This document shows, in pieces, positions 1-11,860 of a stretch of DNA of 64,000 nt. Position 1 is the stretch's first letter; every line of letters starts with the position of its first letter. The position numbers and the translations under genes are program-made. Source of the stretch: Delphinapterus leucas (lineage: Eukaryota; Chordata; Mammalia; Artiodactyla; Monodontidae); the NCBI RefSeq assembly GCF_002288925.2, contig NW_022098076.1:86374964-86438963 (forward strand), given 5' to 3'. The notes beneath the pieces are model-generated. The model was not told the DNA's origin and did not search any database. It saw nothing but the letters and a program-made list of their open reading frames with translations.

Positions 1-409
1 AAACCCACGTTCCAGCCAGATCTAAACCGTCGCAAAACCCCTGGGAAGCTCCTCTGTGGCTTTTCTTGCAGCCAGGATTGTTCATTAACAAAACATTCGC
101 AGCTGATAAGATGTTCAAAACAGTATTTACAGATTTTAAGGTTTTCAAAATAGAGACAAATATATAACAATAAACTTCTATGCACTATGACTTAAGCTAA
201 TACCATGAGAGTTAGTAGCCAACTCACAAATATTTGGGGGCTACACTTTAGCTTCCTTCAAACTGTATCTGTGATGTGAAATAATTGCATTTATTTATTG
301 CCAAGCTAATATGCTCCTTCCTCCTGCACATAGAAATATTTTCCTTTAAATATTTGGAGCAGGGGTGTATACACTTCTGAGCCTTTTAACAAATGATCAT
401 TAACATTGA

Positions 410-700
410 TCTATGTTATTAATCATTTCTTCACAAATAGTTTTATTGGCCACAGAGTATTCCATCATCTAAATGGGCCATGATTATTTAACTAGTCCCA
501 ACTATTGGACCCTTAGGTCAGCACTGATTTTTCATGATTTTAATTAACCTATGACAAACATTCTTATATAAAAAATGTTGTACATGTCTCTGATAAATTC
601 CTTAGGAGTAGAATATCTGGGTCAAAGGGAATGGATGACTTTAAGGTTTTTGGTAGATATTGCCAAGCCAATTTACACTCTTCTCAATGAGTATTAAGGG
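410..700 (-). mobile_element. Old L1 3' end, antisense
   Basis: Phrases such as TTGGCCACAGAGTATTCCAT and GAGTAGAATATCTGGGTCAA are typical of old L1 3'UTRs in reverse orientation. The flanks 1-409 and 701-1845 hold no feature I recognise. Confidence 0.6.
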
Positions 701-1845
701 GCTGGGCTTCCCTTTTTTTTTTTTTTTGTCCTCACCAATACTGGGTTTTGTCACTTAAAAAAAAAAATCTTTAAAATTTGAGAGACAGTAAGTGTTAGAA
801 AATATCTGTCTCATATCTTTTTCTGTTTTAATAAGTACAGTATGTAGAACATAATAGAGTCTTGACTAGGCTCAGTTGTGGTTCTGAGGCGCATATTTCT
901 GTGTGCTGCTCTGTAGAGGTGGTCTGATGAGTTATAGTATGCAGGTTGTACGTAAAGAAAGCTTCGTGACTCAGAACAAACCCTGTGTTGAAGAGTTAAC
1001 AGTGAGGAGGCTTGGGTTCTGGTTTTAACCAGCCGCATTTCCTTAGGCAAGTGTTACATCCTTAGGCATTTACCTCAAATACCTCAGAGGAGCCAGTAGT
1101 ATGCTTGTCTGTGTGTGCAAGGTAACTTGAGTCTGTGTCCTGAGGAGTCTCCCTCTAGAGGCTATGACAGCAAGCACTTTGAATATTGCCTTCTCAATCG
1201 GTACCAGAGGGCTAATTAATTAGCAGAAGAAATGTCAGAAATAATTCTTAATTGGTGAAATGGATGATGTGTAAGATATGAAGCTGACAAGTAAGATTGT
1301 ACAAGTGTCTGTCTGCCTTTTTTTTGAACAATGTAAGAAGTAAGCTCTGTAACCAAATGTTTCTGGGTTACGCCCTGTCTAGAACTCCATGCGTTCCAAC
1401 ATCTTCCACTTAACCCACGATTCAGTTGCTTGATCCAGCTAGAGGGGTAGCTGATGAGCTTACTATAATTTAGGTGCTCTTGTCCCAGAGAGAAACTTTC
1501 CTGAGAAGGTTCCTGTAGGGTGCCAGAGTGGATGGGAGGGGGCACCCCACTGAGCTTCTAGAAACATGTTTTGGACTCCTGTGGTGTCTGTCTTTCTTAT
1601 GTCAGAATTTAATTGTAACATAACATCTGCTAGTGTGGTTGTAGGGAGGGACACCTATCACTTCTGACTTAACCTGTTTGAAATATTTTCCTCACATGAG
1701 TCACAGGAAATGGACTTAATTATTTCTGACTTCCCAACTAGTTCTAAAAGTTCTAGATTATGTGTATAAAGAATGTTGCATTAGATTCAGATGACCTGGC
1801 ATCTTCATCCAATAGCAAGGGAATATTATTTATAATATTTAATGT

Positions 1846-2194
1846 TAATTAATTAATTAATTAATTAATTTTTGGTTGCATTGGGTCTTCGTTGCTGTAA
1901 GCAGGCTTTCTCTAGTTGAGGTGAGCACGGGCTACTCTTCGTTGCAGTGTGTGGGCTTCTCACTGCAGTGGCTTCTGTTGTTGCAGACCATGGGGTCTAG
2001 ATGAGCGGGCTTCAGTAGCTGTGGCATGCAGGCTCAGTAGTTGTGGCTCGCAGGCTCTAGAGCACAGGCTGAGTAGTTGTGGCTCATGGGCTTAGTTGCT
2101 CCACGGCATGTGGGATCTTCCCAGACCAGGGCTCGAACGTGTGTCCCCTGCACTGGCAGGTGGATTCTTAAGCATTGCACCACCAGGGAAGCCC
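1846..2194 (-). repeat. CHR-type SINE, long form
   Basis: Starts with a TTAA-rich tail and GGTTGCATTGGGTCTTCGTT and ends in CACCAGGGAAGCCC, the complement of the tRNA-related head. Confidence 0.85.
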
Positions 2195-2334
2195 TTAATA
2201 TTAGTTTTAATAATACTTAATAGAAGGAGATGAAAAGGAAAATTGAAGTGCAGAGAGGTTAAATAGATGAGCCAAGTCTGTCTTTGCTCCAAAATTCATG
2301 CTCTTTCTCCTGTAATACCTGATACCCTTTGGTT

Positions 2335-2716
2335 ATAGATCGAATTGTGTTCCCCCTTTAAAGTCTTATGTTGAAACCCTAACCCTTAATGTAACTGTAT
2401 TTGTACATAGGGCCTTTCAAGAACTAATTAAGGTTAAATGAGGTCATCAGTGTGGGGCCCTAATCCGATATGACCAGTGTCCTTATAAGAAGAGGAAGAG
2501 ACACCAGGGATGCACATACCCAGAGGAAAGATCACATAAGGACACAATGAGAAGGTGACATCTGCAACCAAGGAGAGAGGCCTCAGGAGACACCAAACTT
2601 GCCAACACATTGATCTTGGACTTGCAGCCTCCAGAACTGTGAGGGAATAAATTTCTGTTGTTCAAGCCACCCAGTCTGTGATATTTTTTTATGGCAGCCC
2701 TAGTAGACTGATATAC
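2335..2716 (+). mobile_element. MaLR-type LTR
   Basis: Starts with TGGTTATAGATCGAATTGTG, has the typical TCCTTATAAGAAGAGGAAGA and CCAGAACTGTGAGGGAATAA motifs, and ends in GGCAGCCCTAGTAGACTGAT. This is a common old mammalian LTR type; no internal sequence is seen. Confidence 0.7.
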
Positions 2717-3060
2717 CCATAACTCTCTGGAGATGGGGCAGAAAGATACTAAAGAGGATGATTTTGGTCAGCCTTATGCTGAGAAAAAAACAGAAGTGGC
2801 AGGCTAAGGGATTTTCTGAAAGGAATCAGTGACCACAATATTCTGAGATTATGGAGTTTTGCAACCTACGTATGTATATATTTTCCCTCTGCTCCCAAGG
2901 AGGCTCCCAAGGCAGTAGCCCAAGGAGGTGCACCCAGGACCTGTGAGGACCACGGGGAGCGTTGGGTGGCTGGGGATGGGGGAGAGGAAACTAAATAAAG
3001 GGAGCCCTCTTAGCAAGTTTCACCTACTTAACAATTTTGCGTTGGGTAGAGCTGAACTAA

Positions 3061-3278
3061 TTTTTTTTGTTTGTTTGTTTGTTTTTGCGGTACGCGGGCC
3101 TCTCACTGCTGTGGCCTCTCCCGTTGCGGAGCACAGGCTCCAGACGCACAGGCTCAGCGGCCATGGCTCACGGGCCCAGCCGCTCCATGGCATGTGGGAT
3201 CTTCCCGGACCGGGGCACAAACCCGCGTCCCCTGCATCGGCAGGCGGACTCTCAACCACTGCTCCACCAGGGAAGCCC
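3061..3278 (-). repeat. CHR-type SINE, short young form (CHR-2-like)
   Basis: T-rich tail, GCGGTACGCGGGCC, and end GGGAAGCCC. Flanked by GAGCTGAACTAA (3049-3060) and GAGCTGAACAAA (3279-3290). Confidence 0.93.
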
Positions 3279-4032
3279 GAGCTGAACAAATTTTAACCTT
3301 ACATGGTAATGCCAGCGAGGAAAGAAACCAGAACTAGGAAGCCAACCAGTTTCTCAGCACTGTCTGTCTCCTTACCCATCTTTTCCCTGGGAGCCCTACA
3401 GCAGGAAGAGGTTGGTTGACACTGCTATGAAATCAACATAGAAACTAAGTTCAGTCCATAACCATGGAAATGAGGTTTGCTTCTGATAAACCAAAATGCT
3501 CATAAAAGTGAAATGCACTGTCAGCAGATCCATTACCAAGAAGTGTCTTGGGTAATGATACTCTGATGCATCAATCAAGGAATGATGGTGCTTTTCCTGG
3601 CTCTATCCAAATACCTGTCTCTCTCCACGAGAAAAGTATCCACTCCTCGTGTCTGCTCTGTAGACAGGGAAGGGAGGAGGAGAACTAAGCAATTACTTTG
3701 GAAATGGCTCCCAAAGGTAAAGAATCTCTGTTCTCAGGAGCAGCTAGCCATTTGGCTCTGGGTGATTTCACACCAATTGACTTGAGAGATTTTTAAGATT
3801 CCTTCCAGCACTTTGGTTTTGTGCCCCTAATTTCTAAGGAAGATGTTCACTGTGCACAGACCTCACTTCTAATTTGATGTGATGCCAGTTTGTGAAGTTA
3901 TACCTGCTGTTGGACACACAGCCTTATGTGCCTTCCATGATGGTGATTTTTTTTAAAACCCCAGACCTAAACGCAGCTGTTGGTATTGAAATCAGTTTTA
4001 GTTCATCTCGCTTTCTATCTGTTCAATTACAG

Positions 4033-4141
4033 GTAACCTTTAGATGGTGGAAGATCTCTCTGAGGAGTGAGTATAGATCAACAAAACCTGGAGAAACAAA
4101 AGAAACTCATGAAGACTTCCTAGAGAACTCACATCTTCAGG
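4033..4141 (+). CDS. FBXO36: FBXO36 internal coding exon (second coding exon), F-box only protein 36
   Basis: The exon reads in frame from position 4033 and contains FRWWKISLRSEYRSTKPGE and THEDFLENSHLQ, which I recognise as the N-terminal part of F-box only protein 36, upstream of the F-box. A pyrimidine-rich tract ending in AG (4031-4032) is the acceptor; CAGG followed by GTAAGG (4142) is the donor. The exon is 109 nt, so it leaves one base (G) to be completed by TT at the start of the next exon. Family knowledge: FBXO36 is a short protein of about 188 residues thought to be a substrate-recognition subunit of SCF (SKP1-CUL1-F-box) ubiquitin ligases; its substrate is not known to me. The first coding exon (about 32 residues) lies upstream of the window. 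No internal stop or frameshift is seen. Confidence 0.93.
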
Positions 4142-4559
4142 GTAAGGAAGGGAACATATTATGTATACTTGCTGCTCTTAAGTTCTCTTTAGTTAGTGAC
4201 AGATTTTGTCAGTGAAGTATCCAGTATCTCATCATTTGAAATGATATGTAATTATGTACTTAATTGGATATAACAGATATGATAGAACATTGGGATCTTA
4301 AAAGGCAGAAAATCATTAACATATCCTGAAATTTCTTTTGGGAAAAATCTTTAAGCATTTAAGTTTCCAGGTTAACGTGTAGATTTCATTAATAATCTTA
4401 AATCATGTAGTAAATATAAATTTTTAACCCAATATTTAATTAAAACGGGTTTCCTTTAGTTAAAAATAAGTTAAAAGATTATTCAATGATGGCTGTAAAG
4501 CAATTACACTCCAATAAAGATGTTAAAAAAAAGATTATTTAAAAACATAATCAAATTAT

Positions 4560-4890
4560 GAGACTTCTCTGGTGGCGCAGTGGTTAAGAATCCACCTGCC
4601 AAAGCCTGGGACATGGGTTTGAGCCCTGGTCTGGGAAGATCCCACATGCCGTGGAGCAACTAAGCCCGTGCACCGCAACTACTGAGCCTGTGCTCTAGAG
4701 CCCGCGAACCACAACTACTGAGCCGGTGTGCCACAACTACTGAAGCCTGTGCTCCGCAACAAGAGAAGCCACCGCAGGGAGAAGCCCACACACCACAACA
4801 AAGAATAGTCCGCACTCGCCACAACTAGAGAAAGCCCGGGCACGTAGCAACGACGACCCAACGCAGCCAAATAAATTAATTAATTAATTT
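4560..4890 (+). repeat. CHR-type SINE, long form
   Basis: Head GAGACTTCTCTGGTGGCGCA, body rich in CACAACTACTGAGCC units, tail AAATAAATTAATTAATTAAT. It lies 0.4 kb after an FBXO36 exon. Confidence 0.88.
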
Positions 4891-5375
4891 TAAAAAATTC
4901 AAATTATCAATTGTTTGAATTCATATGCATTTTGGCATTCATTTAAAATCTCTACCATTTCTTTTAATATCAAGGTTTTCATGAGAAGCAGTCTTAATCA
5001 AGTAGCATTTGGACTTAATAATAGAAATTGCCCTTCAATTTCCCCTTTGTTTTTTTCTTTCTCAATGTGAAGATTTCAAACATAAAGGTAGACAGAATGT
5101 TTTTTAAAAAAACTCCCATGTACCCATAACCCAGTTCAATAATACTCAAAATGTGGCCAAAAATGTACACAAACCTACTGTTCTCACTGGATTTTGAAGT
5201 GAATCTCAGTTGCTGCATCACTTCATCCTAAACTATTTCAGTATGTGTCTCTGAAAGGACTCTCTTTAAACTCTTCAATAATTATTCCTTAATAATAAGC
5301 TTTTAAAGCTAGAAGGCACTTTAGAGATCCTTATTTTATTATGAGTAATTAACAATGTTATTACTATTAATATCA

Positions 5376-5589
5376 GGGCTTCCCTGCTGGCGTAGTGGTT
5401 GGGAGTCCGCCTGCCGATGCAGGGGACACGGGTTTGTGCCCCGGTCCGGGAGGATCCCGCATGTGGTGGAGCGGCTGGGCCCGTGAGCCATGGCCGCTGA
5501 GCCTGCGCGTCCGGAGCCTGTGCTCCACAACGGGAGAGGCCACAACGGTGAGAGGCCCGCGTACCGCAAAAAAAAAAAAAAAAAAAAAA
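5376..5589 (+). repeat. CHR-2-like SINE
   Basis: Head GGGCTTCCCTGCTGGCG, A-tail at 5569-5589. Perfect 10-bp duplication ATTAATATCA (5366-5375 and 5589-5598). Confidence 0.94.
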
Positions 5590-5604
5590 TTAATATCAAG
5601 CACT

Positions 5605-5745
5605 TTCATATACGTGTTCTCATTTTGTTATTATAATATTCTTGTGTAATAAATAGTATTATTCCTTTTTCTCGAATGAGATTCAGAATGGATGTGACTT
5701 TCCCAGGTCCCACAGCTAGCTACTGACATTGCCAGGCCTAAGCAT
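5605..5745 (-). repeat. MIR SINE fragment
   Basis: GACTTTCCCAGGTCCCACAG and preceding AT-rich half fit an antisense MIR. Confidence 0.5.
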
Positions 5746-5799
5746 TGAGAATAGAAAAAAAAAAAAAATCTTATTTTAATTTCATTTTATTTTATTTAT

Positions 5800-6052
5800 T
5801 TATTTTTTGTTTGTTTTTAAAAAATATTTATTTATTTACTTTTGGCTGCGTTGGGTCTTAGTTGCGGCACACGGCATCTTTCGCTGCAGTGTGCAGGCTT
5901 CTCTCTAGTTGTGGTGCGTGGGCTCAGTAGTTGCAGCATGTGGGCTTAGTTGCCCCGCAGCATGTGAGATCTTAGTTCCCTGACCAGGGATCAAACCCAT
6001 GTCCCCTGCATTGGAAGGTGGATTCTTAACCACTGGACCACCAGGGAAGTCC
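5800..6052 (-). repeat. CHR-type SINE, first of a nested pair
   Basis: Tail of TTTATTTA units, TTTTGGCTGCGTTGGGTCTT, end CCACCAGGGAAGTCC. Flanked by AAAATCTTA-type sequence on both sides. Confidence 0.88.
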
Positions 6053-6072
6053 TCCCAAAATCTTACTTTTAT

Positions 6073-6445
6073 TTTTTATTTATTTATTTTTAAAATAAAT
6101 AAATGTATTTATTTATTTATTTTTGGCTGCGTTGGGTCTTCATTGCTGTGCGCAGGCTTTCTCTAGTTGCGGCGAGCGGGGGCTACTCTTTGTTGTGGCA
6201 CACGGGCTTCTCATTGTGCTGGCTTCTCTTGTTGCAGAGCACAGGCTCTAGGCACGTGGGCTTCAGTAGTTGTGGCACGTGGGCTGAGTAGTTGTGGCTC
6301 ACAGACTCTAGAGTGCAGGCTCAGTAGTTGTGGCGCATGGGCTTAGTTGCTCCACGGCATGTGGGATCTTCCTGCACCAGGGCTCAAACCCGTGTCCCCT
6401 ACATTGGCAGGCGGATTCTCAACCACTGCGCCTCCAGGGAAGTCC
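6073..6445 (-). repeat. CHR-type SINE, second of a nested pair
   Basis: Same orientation and type as its left neighbour; ends CCTCCAGGGAAGTCC. The target AAAATCTTACTTTTA appears before and after it. Confidence 0.9.
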
Positions 6446-8050
6446 AAAATCTTACTTTTAAAAGGCACGCTCTGGGTGCATCTCTGATAATCAGTGTTGT
6501 TAAAGACTTTCTCTTATTTAACACTATAGCATGTAATAGTTGGTTTTTAAGAGAGAGAGTAGGTTTGGTTTGGTTTTGCTTCCTTAAATAGTTAAACATC
6601 TGGATTGATTGCACTCAGGTTTTGATACTATACACATCTTATTTTGTTAACTCCTTTATAGAAAGTATTTATAAAATTCATTATTGGCTTGAAAAGAACC
6701 ATGTTGAAGAAAGACTGCCCACTTTTCATTGAATAAAAATCAGTCTAGGCAGGCCTTACTTATTTAATTGTGGGATAGACAGGTTTCTGCCCAGATAGCT
6801 ATTAAGTAAACTTCTGTAAAACACATTTCGTTTTCAAGTTAGGTTCCGTTTTATTTTCTAAGCACAACAGTACCTAATCCAGAGCTATATGTCTAGGGAG
6901 TGCTGAATATTTGTTGACAGACCATGGGATTTTTCTGATTGACTTCAACAAAAACCTGGAGATGTGGGTTTGGGCCAGAGAGATGGGAGGTGATCGTCTC
7001 TTGAGTAGAGGCTTAAGGGCCAACACCTGTCTCTTGCGTCTCTGACACCCTTGCCCCCTAATAAAACACTGACGGTGAGGGTGGGGCAACATCAGCTTCA
7101 GGATGACCACTTGTGGGTATCCTGATCCCGGAAGAATAAACAAGAAAGCGGGAATTTATGAGTCTGACAGAGACCTGGCTTCCTGCTGGCTCCCCACCCG
7201 CATGGAGAGAGGAGAGTTGTGGAATTCAGTGGAGGAATACACCCAAACAGGCTTTTAAAATTGCAGTTTTGAGAGCTGCAGTCTCGCGCCAGGAACAGCA
7301 CAGAGATACCAAATTAAATTGGCCTGGCAAGTTCAAAGGCATCTGCGTCTCACTTTGTAGCCTTCCTACAGCACTGGAGTCTTGGCAGAGGGAAAAACTC
7401 CAACCAACACTGTTGTTCTTCCTTCTCTTCCCCCTCAGTTCTTAGGGAATCCCTCAGAAAGCCCAGAAGAGGGGTGCGCTGTGGCACAGAGCGGGGCTCA
7501 GGGGTCAGCGGCCAGGTTAGAATCTCTGCTGCCTCTGCCGGGTTCTGTAACCCCCTCCGTGAGCCCATTTCCTCCTCATATCTGAGGGTCAAATGCTTAC
7601 TCGATGTGGTCGCTTTGAGCTTTCAATGACCTGACACATGAAAGGTATTTAGAAAGGCGCACAGTAGAGAATCACCTCTTAATCGTTGTTTGTTGTTATT
7701 AAGTTTAGGATGTTTGGATTTATTTTGCCCCACCCCCTACTTATCATATTCCCAAGATCCCCCCAAAGTTTTTTCATCCAAAGTCTTCTCTTGCTAACAT
7801 CCTAAACACCAGCAGCACGTTTCTAGAAATCCGGGTCAGCCTTGGTGTCAGTCCTGACAGAGGACGAGAACCGTGTTCTCTTGCTTCCTTGGCCTCTCAG
7901 CAACACTAGTTCAGGGGTGACGTTTTCTTCCCTGGCTTCCGGGAGCACCTCGGTCTTGGTCCTCCTCTTGCCTCACTGGCGTGTCCTTGGTCTCCTTGCT
8001 GGGTCCTTCTCATCTCTCCAGATCTAAATGTTGGGGCCCAGGGTTCAGCT
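6446..8050. other. Mostly unassigned intronic DNA
   Basis: No gene is seen. A MIR-like stretch (+) covers about 7505-7720, with TCTGTAACCCCCTCCGTGAG and the ATTTCCTCCTCATATCTGAG half. The rest is of unknown origin. Confidence 0.5.
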
Positions 8051-8400
8051 CTAGTGCCTCTTCTTTTGTCAGTCTGTACTTACGCCCTGGGGAATCGGAT
8101 CCAGTGTCTGGCTTTAAATGCTGCCCATAAGGGGATGAGTCCCAAATTGGTATCTCCAGCCTGCACCTCTCCCCGGAACTCCACACTCAGATATTTATCT
8201 AGCTGCCCCCTTGATATCTGCACTAATGTATCTAACAGGCTCTCAAAGGTAACGTGTCCAAAAATAGCTCCTGATCCTTCCTCTGCCAAAAAGTAAGGCC
8301 CCAAATCCTAGAGTTATCCTTGGTTCCTTTCTTTCTCTTACATGTTCAATCTAATCCTTCAACAAAATCAGAATCTGAACTGTGTTCCTCTGTGTGCATG
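8050..8400. repeat. L2-like LINE fragment
   Basis: Resembles L2 sequence (GTATCTCCAGCCTGCACCTC, ATCCTTGGTTCCTTTCTTTC). Orientation not settled. Confidence 0.4.
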
Positions 8401-8460
8401 CCCCTCCCTGGGGTCTCTCTGTGTGTCCAAATTTCCTCTTCTCATAAGAATACTAGTCAT

Positions 8461-8622
8461 GGGACTTCCCTGGTGGTCCAGCAGCTAAGACTCTACGCTC
8501 CCAATGCAGGGGCCCCGGGTTCCATCCCTGGTCAGGGAACTAGATCCCACATGCCACAACTGAGAGTTTGCATGCCAAAACTAAGACCAGGCACAGCCAA
8601 ATAAATAAATATATATATTTTA
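8461..8622 (+). repeat. Short CHR-type SINE
   Basis: Head GGGACTTCCCTGGTGGTCCA and tail of ATAAATAAATATATAT. Duplication AATACTAGTCA/GAGTACTAGTCA. Confidence 0.85.
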
Positions 8623-8636
8623 AAGAGTACTAGTCA

Positions 8637-8844
8637 GGGCTTCCCTGGTGGCACAGTGGTTGAAAGTCCGCCTACCGATGCAGGGGACATGGGTTCCTGC
8701 CCCGGTCCGGGAGGATCCCGCATGCCGCGGAGCGGCTGGGCCCGTGAGCCATGGCCGCTGAGCCTGCGCGTCCGGAGCCTGTGCTCCGCAACAAGAGAGG
8801 CCACAACAGTGAGAGGTCCGCATACCACAAAAAAAAAAAAAAAA
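8637..8844 (+). repeat. CHR-2-like SINE
   Basis: Head GGGCTTCCCTGGTGGCACAG, A-tail 8828-8844. It lies directly behind the previous SINE; flanks AGAGTACTAGTCA and AGAGTATTTGTCA (11 of 13). Confidence 0.92.
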
Positions 8845-9159
8845 GAGTATTTGTCAGATTGGATTAGAGCCCACCTATATGACCTAATTTAACCTAATTA
8901 CCTCTTTATTTTATTTTATTTTATTTTTTTTTTTTAGTGTTTCCATTAGTCTTTCAAATACTCTTCCTAATTACCTCTTTAAAGGCCCATCTCCCAGTAG
9001 AGTCACAGGCAAAAGTACTGGGGTTTAGGACTTACATATATGAATCTGGGGGAGGTGAGGAGGGCAAAATTCAGCCGATAACAAAATTTGTACTTTCCAG
9101 GTAGCAAAAGTCCTATAATCTGTAAGCAGAGTGTATCTTTATTAAGTTAATAATTAATG

Positions 9160-9672
9160 ATTATATTGGTTTCCTATTGCTGGTGTAACAAATTACCACG
9201 AATTTAGTGGCTTAAATGATAAAAATGTATTATCTTACATTTTTGGAGTGCCTAAGTGTCACTGGGCTAAGATCGAAGTGTTGGTAGGACTGTGTTCCCT
9301 CTGGGGGCTCTAGGAGAGGGTCCATTTCCTTGCCTTTTCCAGGTTCTAAAGGCTGCCTGTTCCTTGGCTCATGGTCTCTGCCATCATCTTCAAAGCCAGC
9401 AATGGGCGGTCCAGTCTTTCACATCCTGACACTGCTTCTGGGTTCACATCTCTTTCTCTGACTCTGACCCTTCTACCTCCCTTTTCTCCTTCTAAGAACC
9501 CTTATGATTATGTTGGGCCCACCCAGTTCATCCAGGGTTATCTCGCTATCTCAAGATCTTTAATCACATCTGCAAAGTCCCTTTTGCCATGTAAGGTCAC
9601 AGGTTCTGGAGGTTAGGATGTAGGACATCTGAAGGGGTGGGGAAGACTGGCAGCATTATTCTGCCTACCACG
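9160..9672. repeat. Old interspersed repeat, family not named
   Basis: Carries TGTAACAAATTACCACGAAT near the start and CAAAGTCCCTTTTGCCATGT and ATTATTCTGCCTACCACG near the end, a signature seen many times in mammalian genomes. Probably LTR- or MaLR-related. Confidence 0.55.
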
Positions 9673-9737
9673 ATGATATATGTCACAACAACCGAAATTA
9701 TAAAATCAAAAACATTGCTGATCATTTTTCTAGATTT

Positions 9738-9870
9738 GTTTTTTGTTTGTTTGTTTGTTTTTTGGCTACACAGCACGGCATGTGGGATCTTGGTTCCCCA
9801 ACCAGGGATCAAACCTGCGCCCCCTGCATTGGAAGCGCGGAGTCTTAACCACTGGACCACCAGGGAAGTC
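9738..9870 (-). repeat. Short CHR-type SINE
   Basis: TTTGTTTG tail, GGCATGTGGGATCTTGGTTC, end CCACCAGGGAAGTCCC. Confidence 0.85.
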
Positions 9871-9873
9871 CCA

Positions 9874-9881
<8 letters not shown>

Positions 9882-9905
<24 letters not shown>

Positions 9906-10041
9906 GCGGCTCAGGCTCAGCGGCCATGGCTCACGGGCCCAGCCGCTCCACGGCATGTGGGATCTTCCCGGACCGGGGCACGAACCCGCGTCCCCTGCAT
10001 TGGCAGGCGGACTCTCAACCACTGCGCCACCAGGGAAGCCC
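9882..10041 (-). repeat. CHR-2-like SINE, internally shortened
   Basis: T-tail, then GCGGCTCAGGCTCAGCGGCC and end GGGAAGCCC. The usual CTCTCACTG...CACAGGCTCC part is missing, so about 50 bp are lost. Flanked by CCAGATTTGTATTT on both sides, so the loss was before or during insertion, or internal later. Confidence 0.88.
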
Positions 10042-10129
10042 CCAGATTTGTATTTTTAAAAGACAAAAATCATATATTTATTATTTTAAAAGTCATCCCT
10101 ACACTACAAAGTGTAGAGAACTCTTAGCA

Positions 10130-10742
10130 TGGCAATTAAGGGTGTTGCTTAATACAGACTACCTCTCTTCAAACTCTGGCTCCAAATCCACTAGGTATGT
10201 AACATAGGGCAAATTATTTATTTATTTATTTATTTTCTTGGCTGTGCCGGGTCTTAGTTGCGGCACGCCGGGTCTCCATTGAGGCATGCGGAATCTTTCA
10301 TTGCAGTGAGGGCTCTTCGCTGCGGTGTGCGGGCTTCTCTGTAGTTGTGGCATGCGGGTATTTTTCTCTCTCTAGTTGTGGTGCACAGGCTCCAGGGTGC
10401 ATGGGCTCTGTAGTTTGCAATACGCGGCTCTCTCATTGAGGTGCACAAGCTCAGTAGTTGTGGTGCATGGGTTTAGTTGCCGCACGCATGTGGGATCTTA
10501 GTTCCCTGACCAGGGATTGAACCCAAGTCCCCTGCATTGGAAGGCGGATTCTTTACCACTGGACCACCAGGGAAGTCCCTGGGCAAATTATTTAATCAGT
10601 TTGGATCTCAGTTTCCTCAACGGTCGATAATGGAAATAATAATAGCATCTACTTCATAGGGTCCTTATGAAAATTAATTGAATGAAGTGCTTAGAATTTG
10701 CCTAGCATATGATAAGAACTCAGTAAATTCTAGCTATTACAA
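10130..10742 (+). repeat. MIR SINE split by a CHR SINE
   Basis: The left half has AACTCTGGCTCCAAATCCAC and the right half ATCTCAGTTTCCTCAACGGT, as in MIR. The CHR SINE at 10221-10580 separates them. Confidence 0.75.
10221..10580 (-). repeat. CHR-type SINE inside a MIR
   Basis: Perfect 14-bp duplication GGGCAAATTATTTA (10207-10220 and 10581-10594). Confidence 0.92.
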
Positions 10743-10747
10743 GTTTT

Positions 10748-11087
10748 AAAATTTTTTTAATTTTTTGGGCTGTGTTTGGTCTTTGTTGCTGCACAGGCTT
10801 TCTCTAGCTGCAGTGAGCGGGGGCTACTCTTCATTGCGGTGCGCAGTCTTCTCATTGTGATGGCTTCTCTTGTTGTGGAGCATGGGCTCTAGGCCCCCAG
10901 ACTTCAGTAGTTGCAGCACGTGGGCTCAGTAGTTGTGGCTCACGGGCTCTAGAGTGCAGGCTCAGTAGTTGTGGCTCACGGGCTTAGTTGCTCCATGGCA
11001 TGTGGGATCTTCCCGGACCAGGGCTTGAACCCACGTCCCCTGCATTGGCAGGAGGATTCTTAACCGCTGGGCCACCAGGGAGGTCCC
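10748..11087 (-). repeat. CHR-type SINE, long form
   Basis: TTTTTTGGGCTGTGTTTGGTC to CCACCAGGGAGGTCCC. Confidence 0.87.
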
Positions 11088-11089
11088 TA

Positions 11090-11860
11090 ATGGGCATTTT
11101 CAAAAGCCTTTAGGTACATTCTGGGACGTGTTTATCTTTGCACAATTATGTGAGAATGTCAATAGCATAGATTCTTAGTTGTAGGATTGCTAGGTCCAAA
11201 GATATTTACATTATAAATTTTGAAAGGTACGGAGTATATTATTTGAGAGGTGAATTCTTGAAAACCTTGTGTAAGTCAAGGTTAACTTGACAAAGATGGT
11301 ATTTCTGTTAACCAGCTTGAGTAGCACTGTCAAGGATGTAGCACAGATGCCATCTACAACTCATTTGACCTCTGTAATTATGCCAACTTTATAATTATGC
11401 TATTTTTGAAAGAATTTTAAGTTGAGTGATTTACATTATTTCCATGTTTGTTCATAAAATGAGACTTCATTAATATTTTAATGTCACCATATATCAATTC
11501 TGACTGACAACTTAAATAAGATGCCAGTCACTTTGCTATACTCACAAATTGCTCTCCCAAAAAGTGTGTATTAAATATTAAAGTACTGAATATTAATATA
11601 ACCATCCAACAGGATATAGGAGTTTTCTTACACCTTTGCCATCATTAATTAGATATTGTTACTGTTTTTAATCTGTTCCAGTCTGATGGTGAAAATAGTA
11701 TCATGTTTAATTAGCATTTTCCTGAAAACTAGTAAAAATCCCATCATGTTTAATTGCCATTTATATTCTTTTTGTAACTTGCCTGGTTATACTCTTTGCC
11801 CATTTGTCTATGAAGTCTGAATTTTTTTCTCTGAGACCTTTAAAAATCTGAGAAAACATC
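11090..11860 (-). mobile_element. Old L1 3' part, antisense
   Basis: TAGGATTGCTAGGTCCAAAG and CATTTGTCTATGAAGTCTGA are typical of old L1 elements read backwards. The stretch 11861-12841 holds no feature I recognise. Confidence 0.55.

Noticed and set aside
8637..8710. tRNA-like heads of the SINEs (box A/B-like sequence)
   Set aside because: They are SINE promoters derived from a tRNA; they are too diverged and lack a proper acceptor stem, so no tRNA gene is called.
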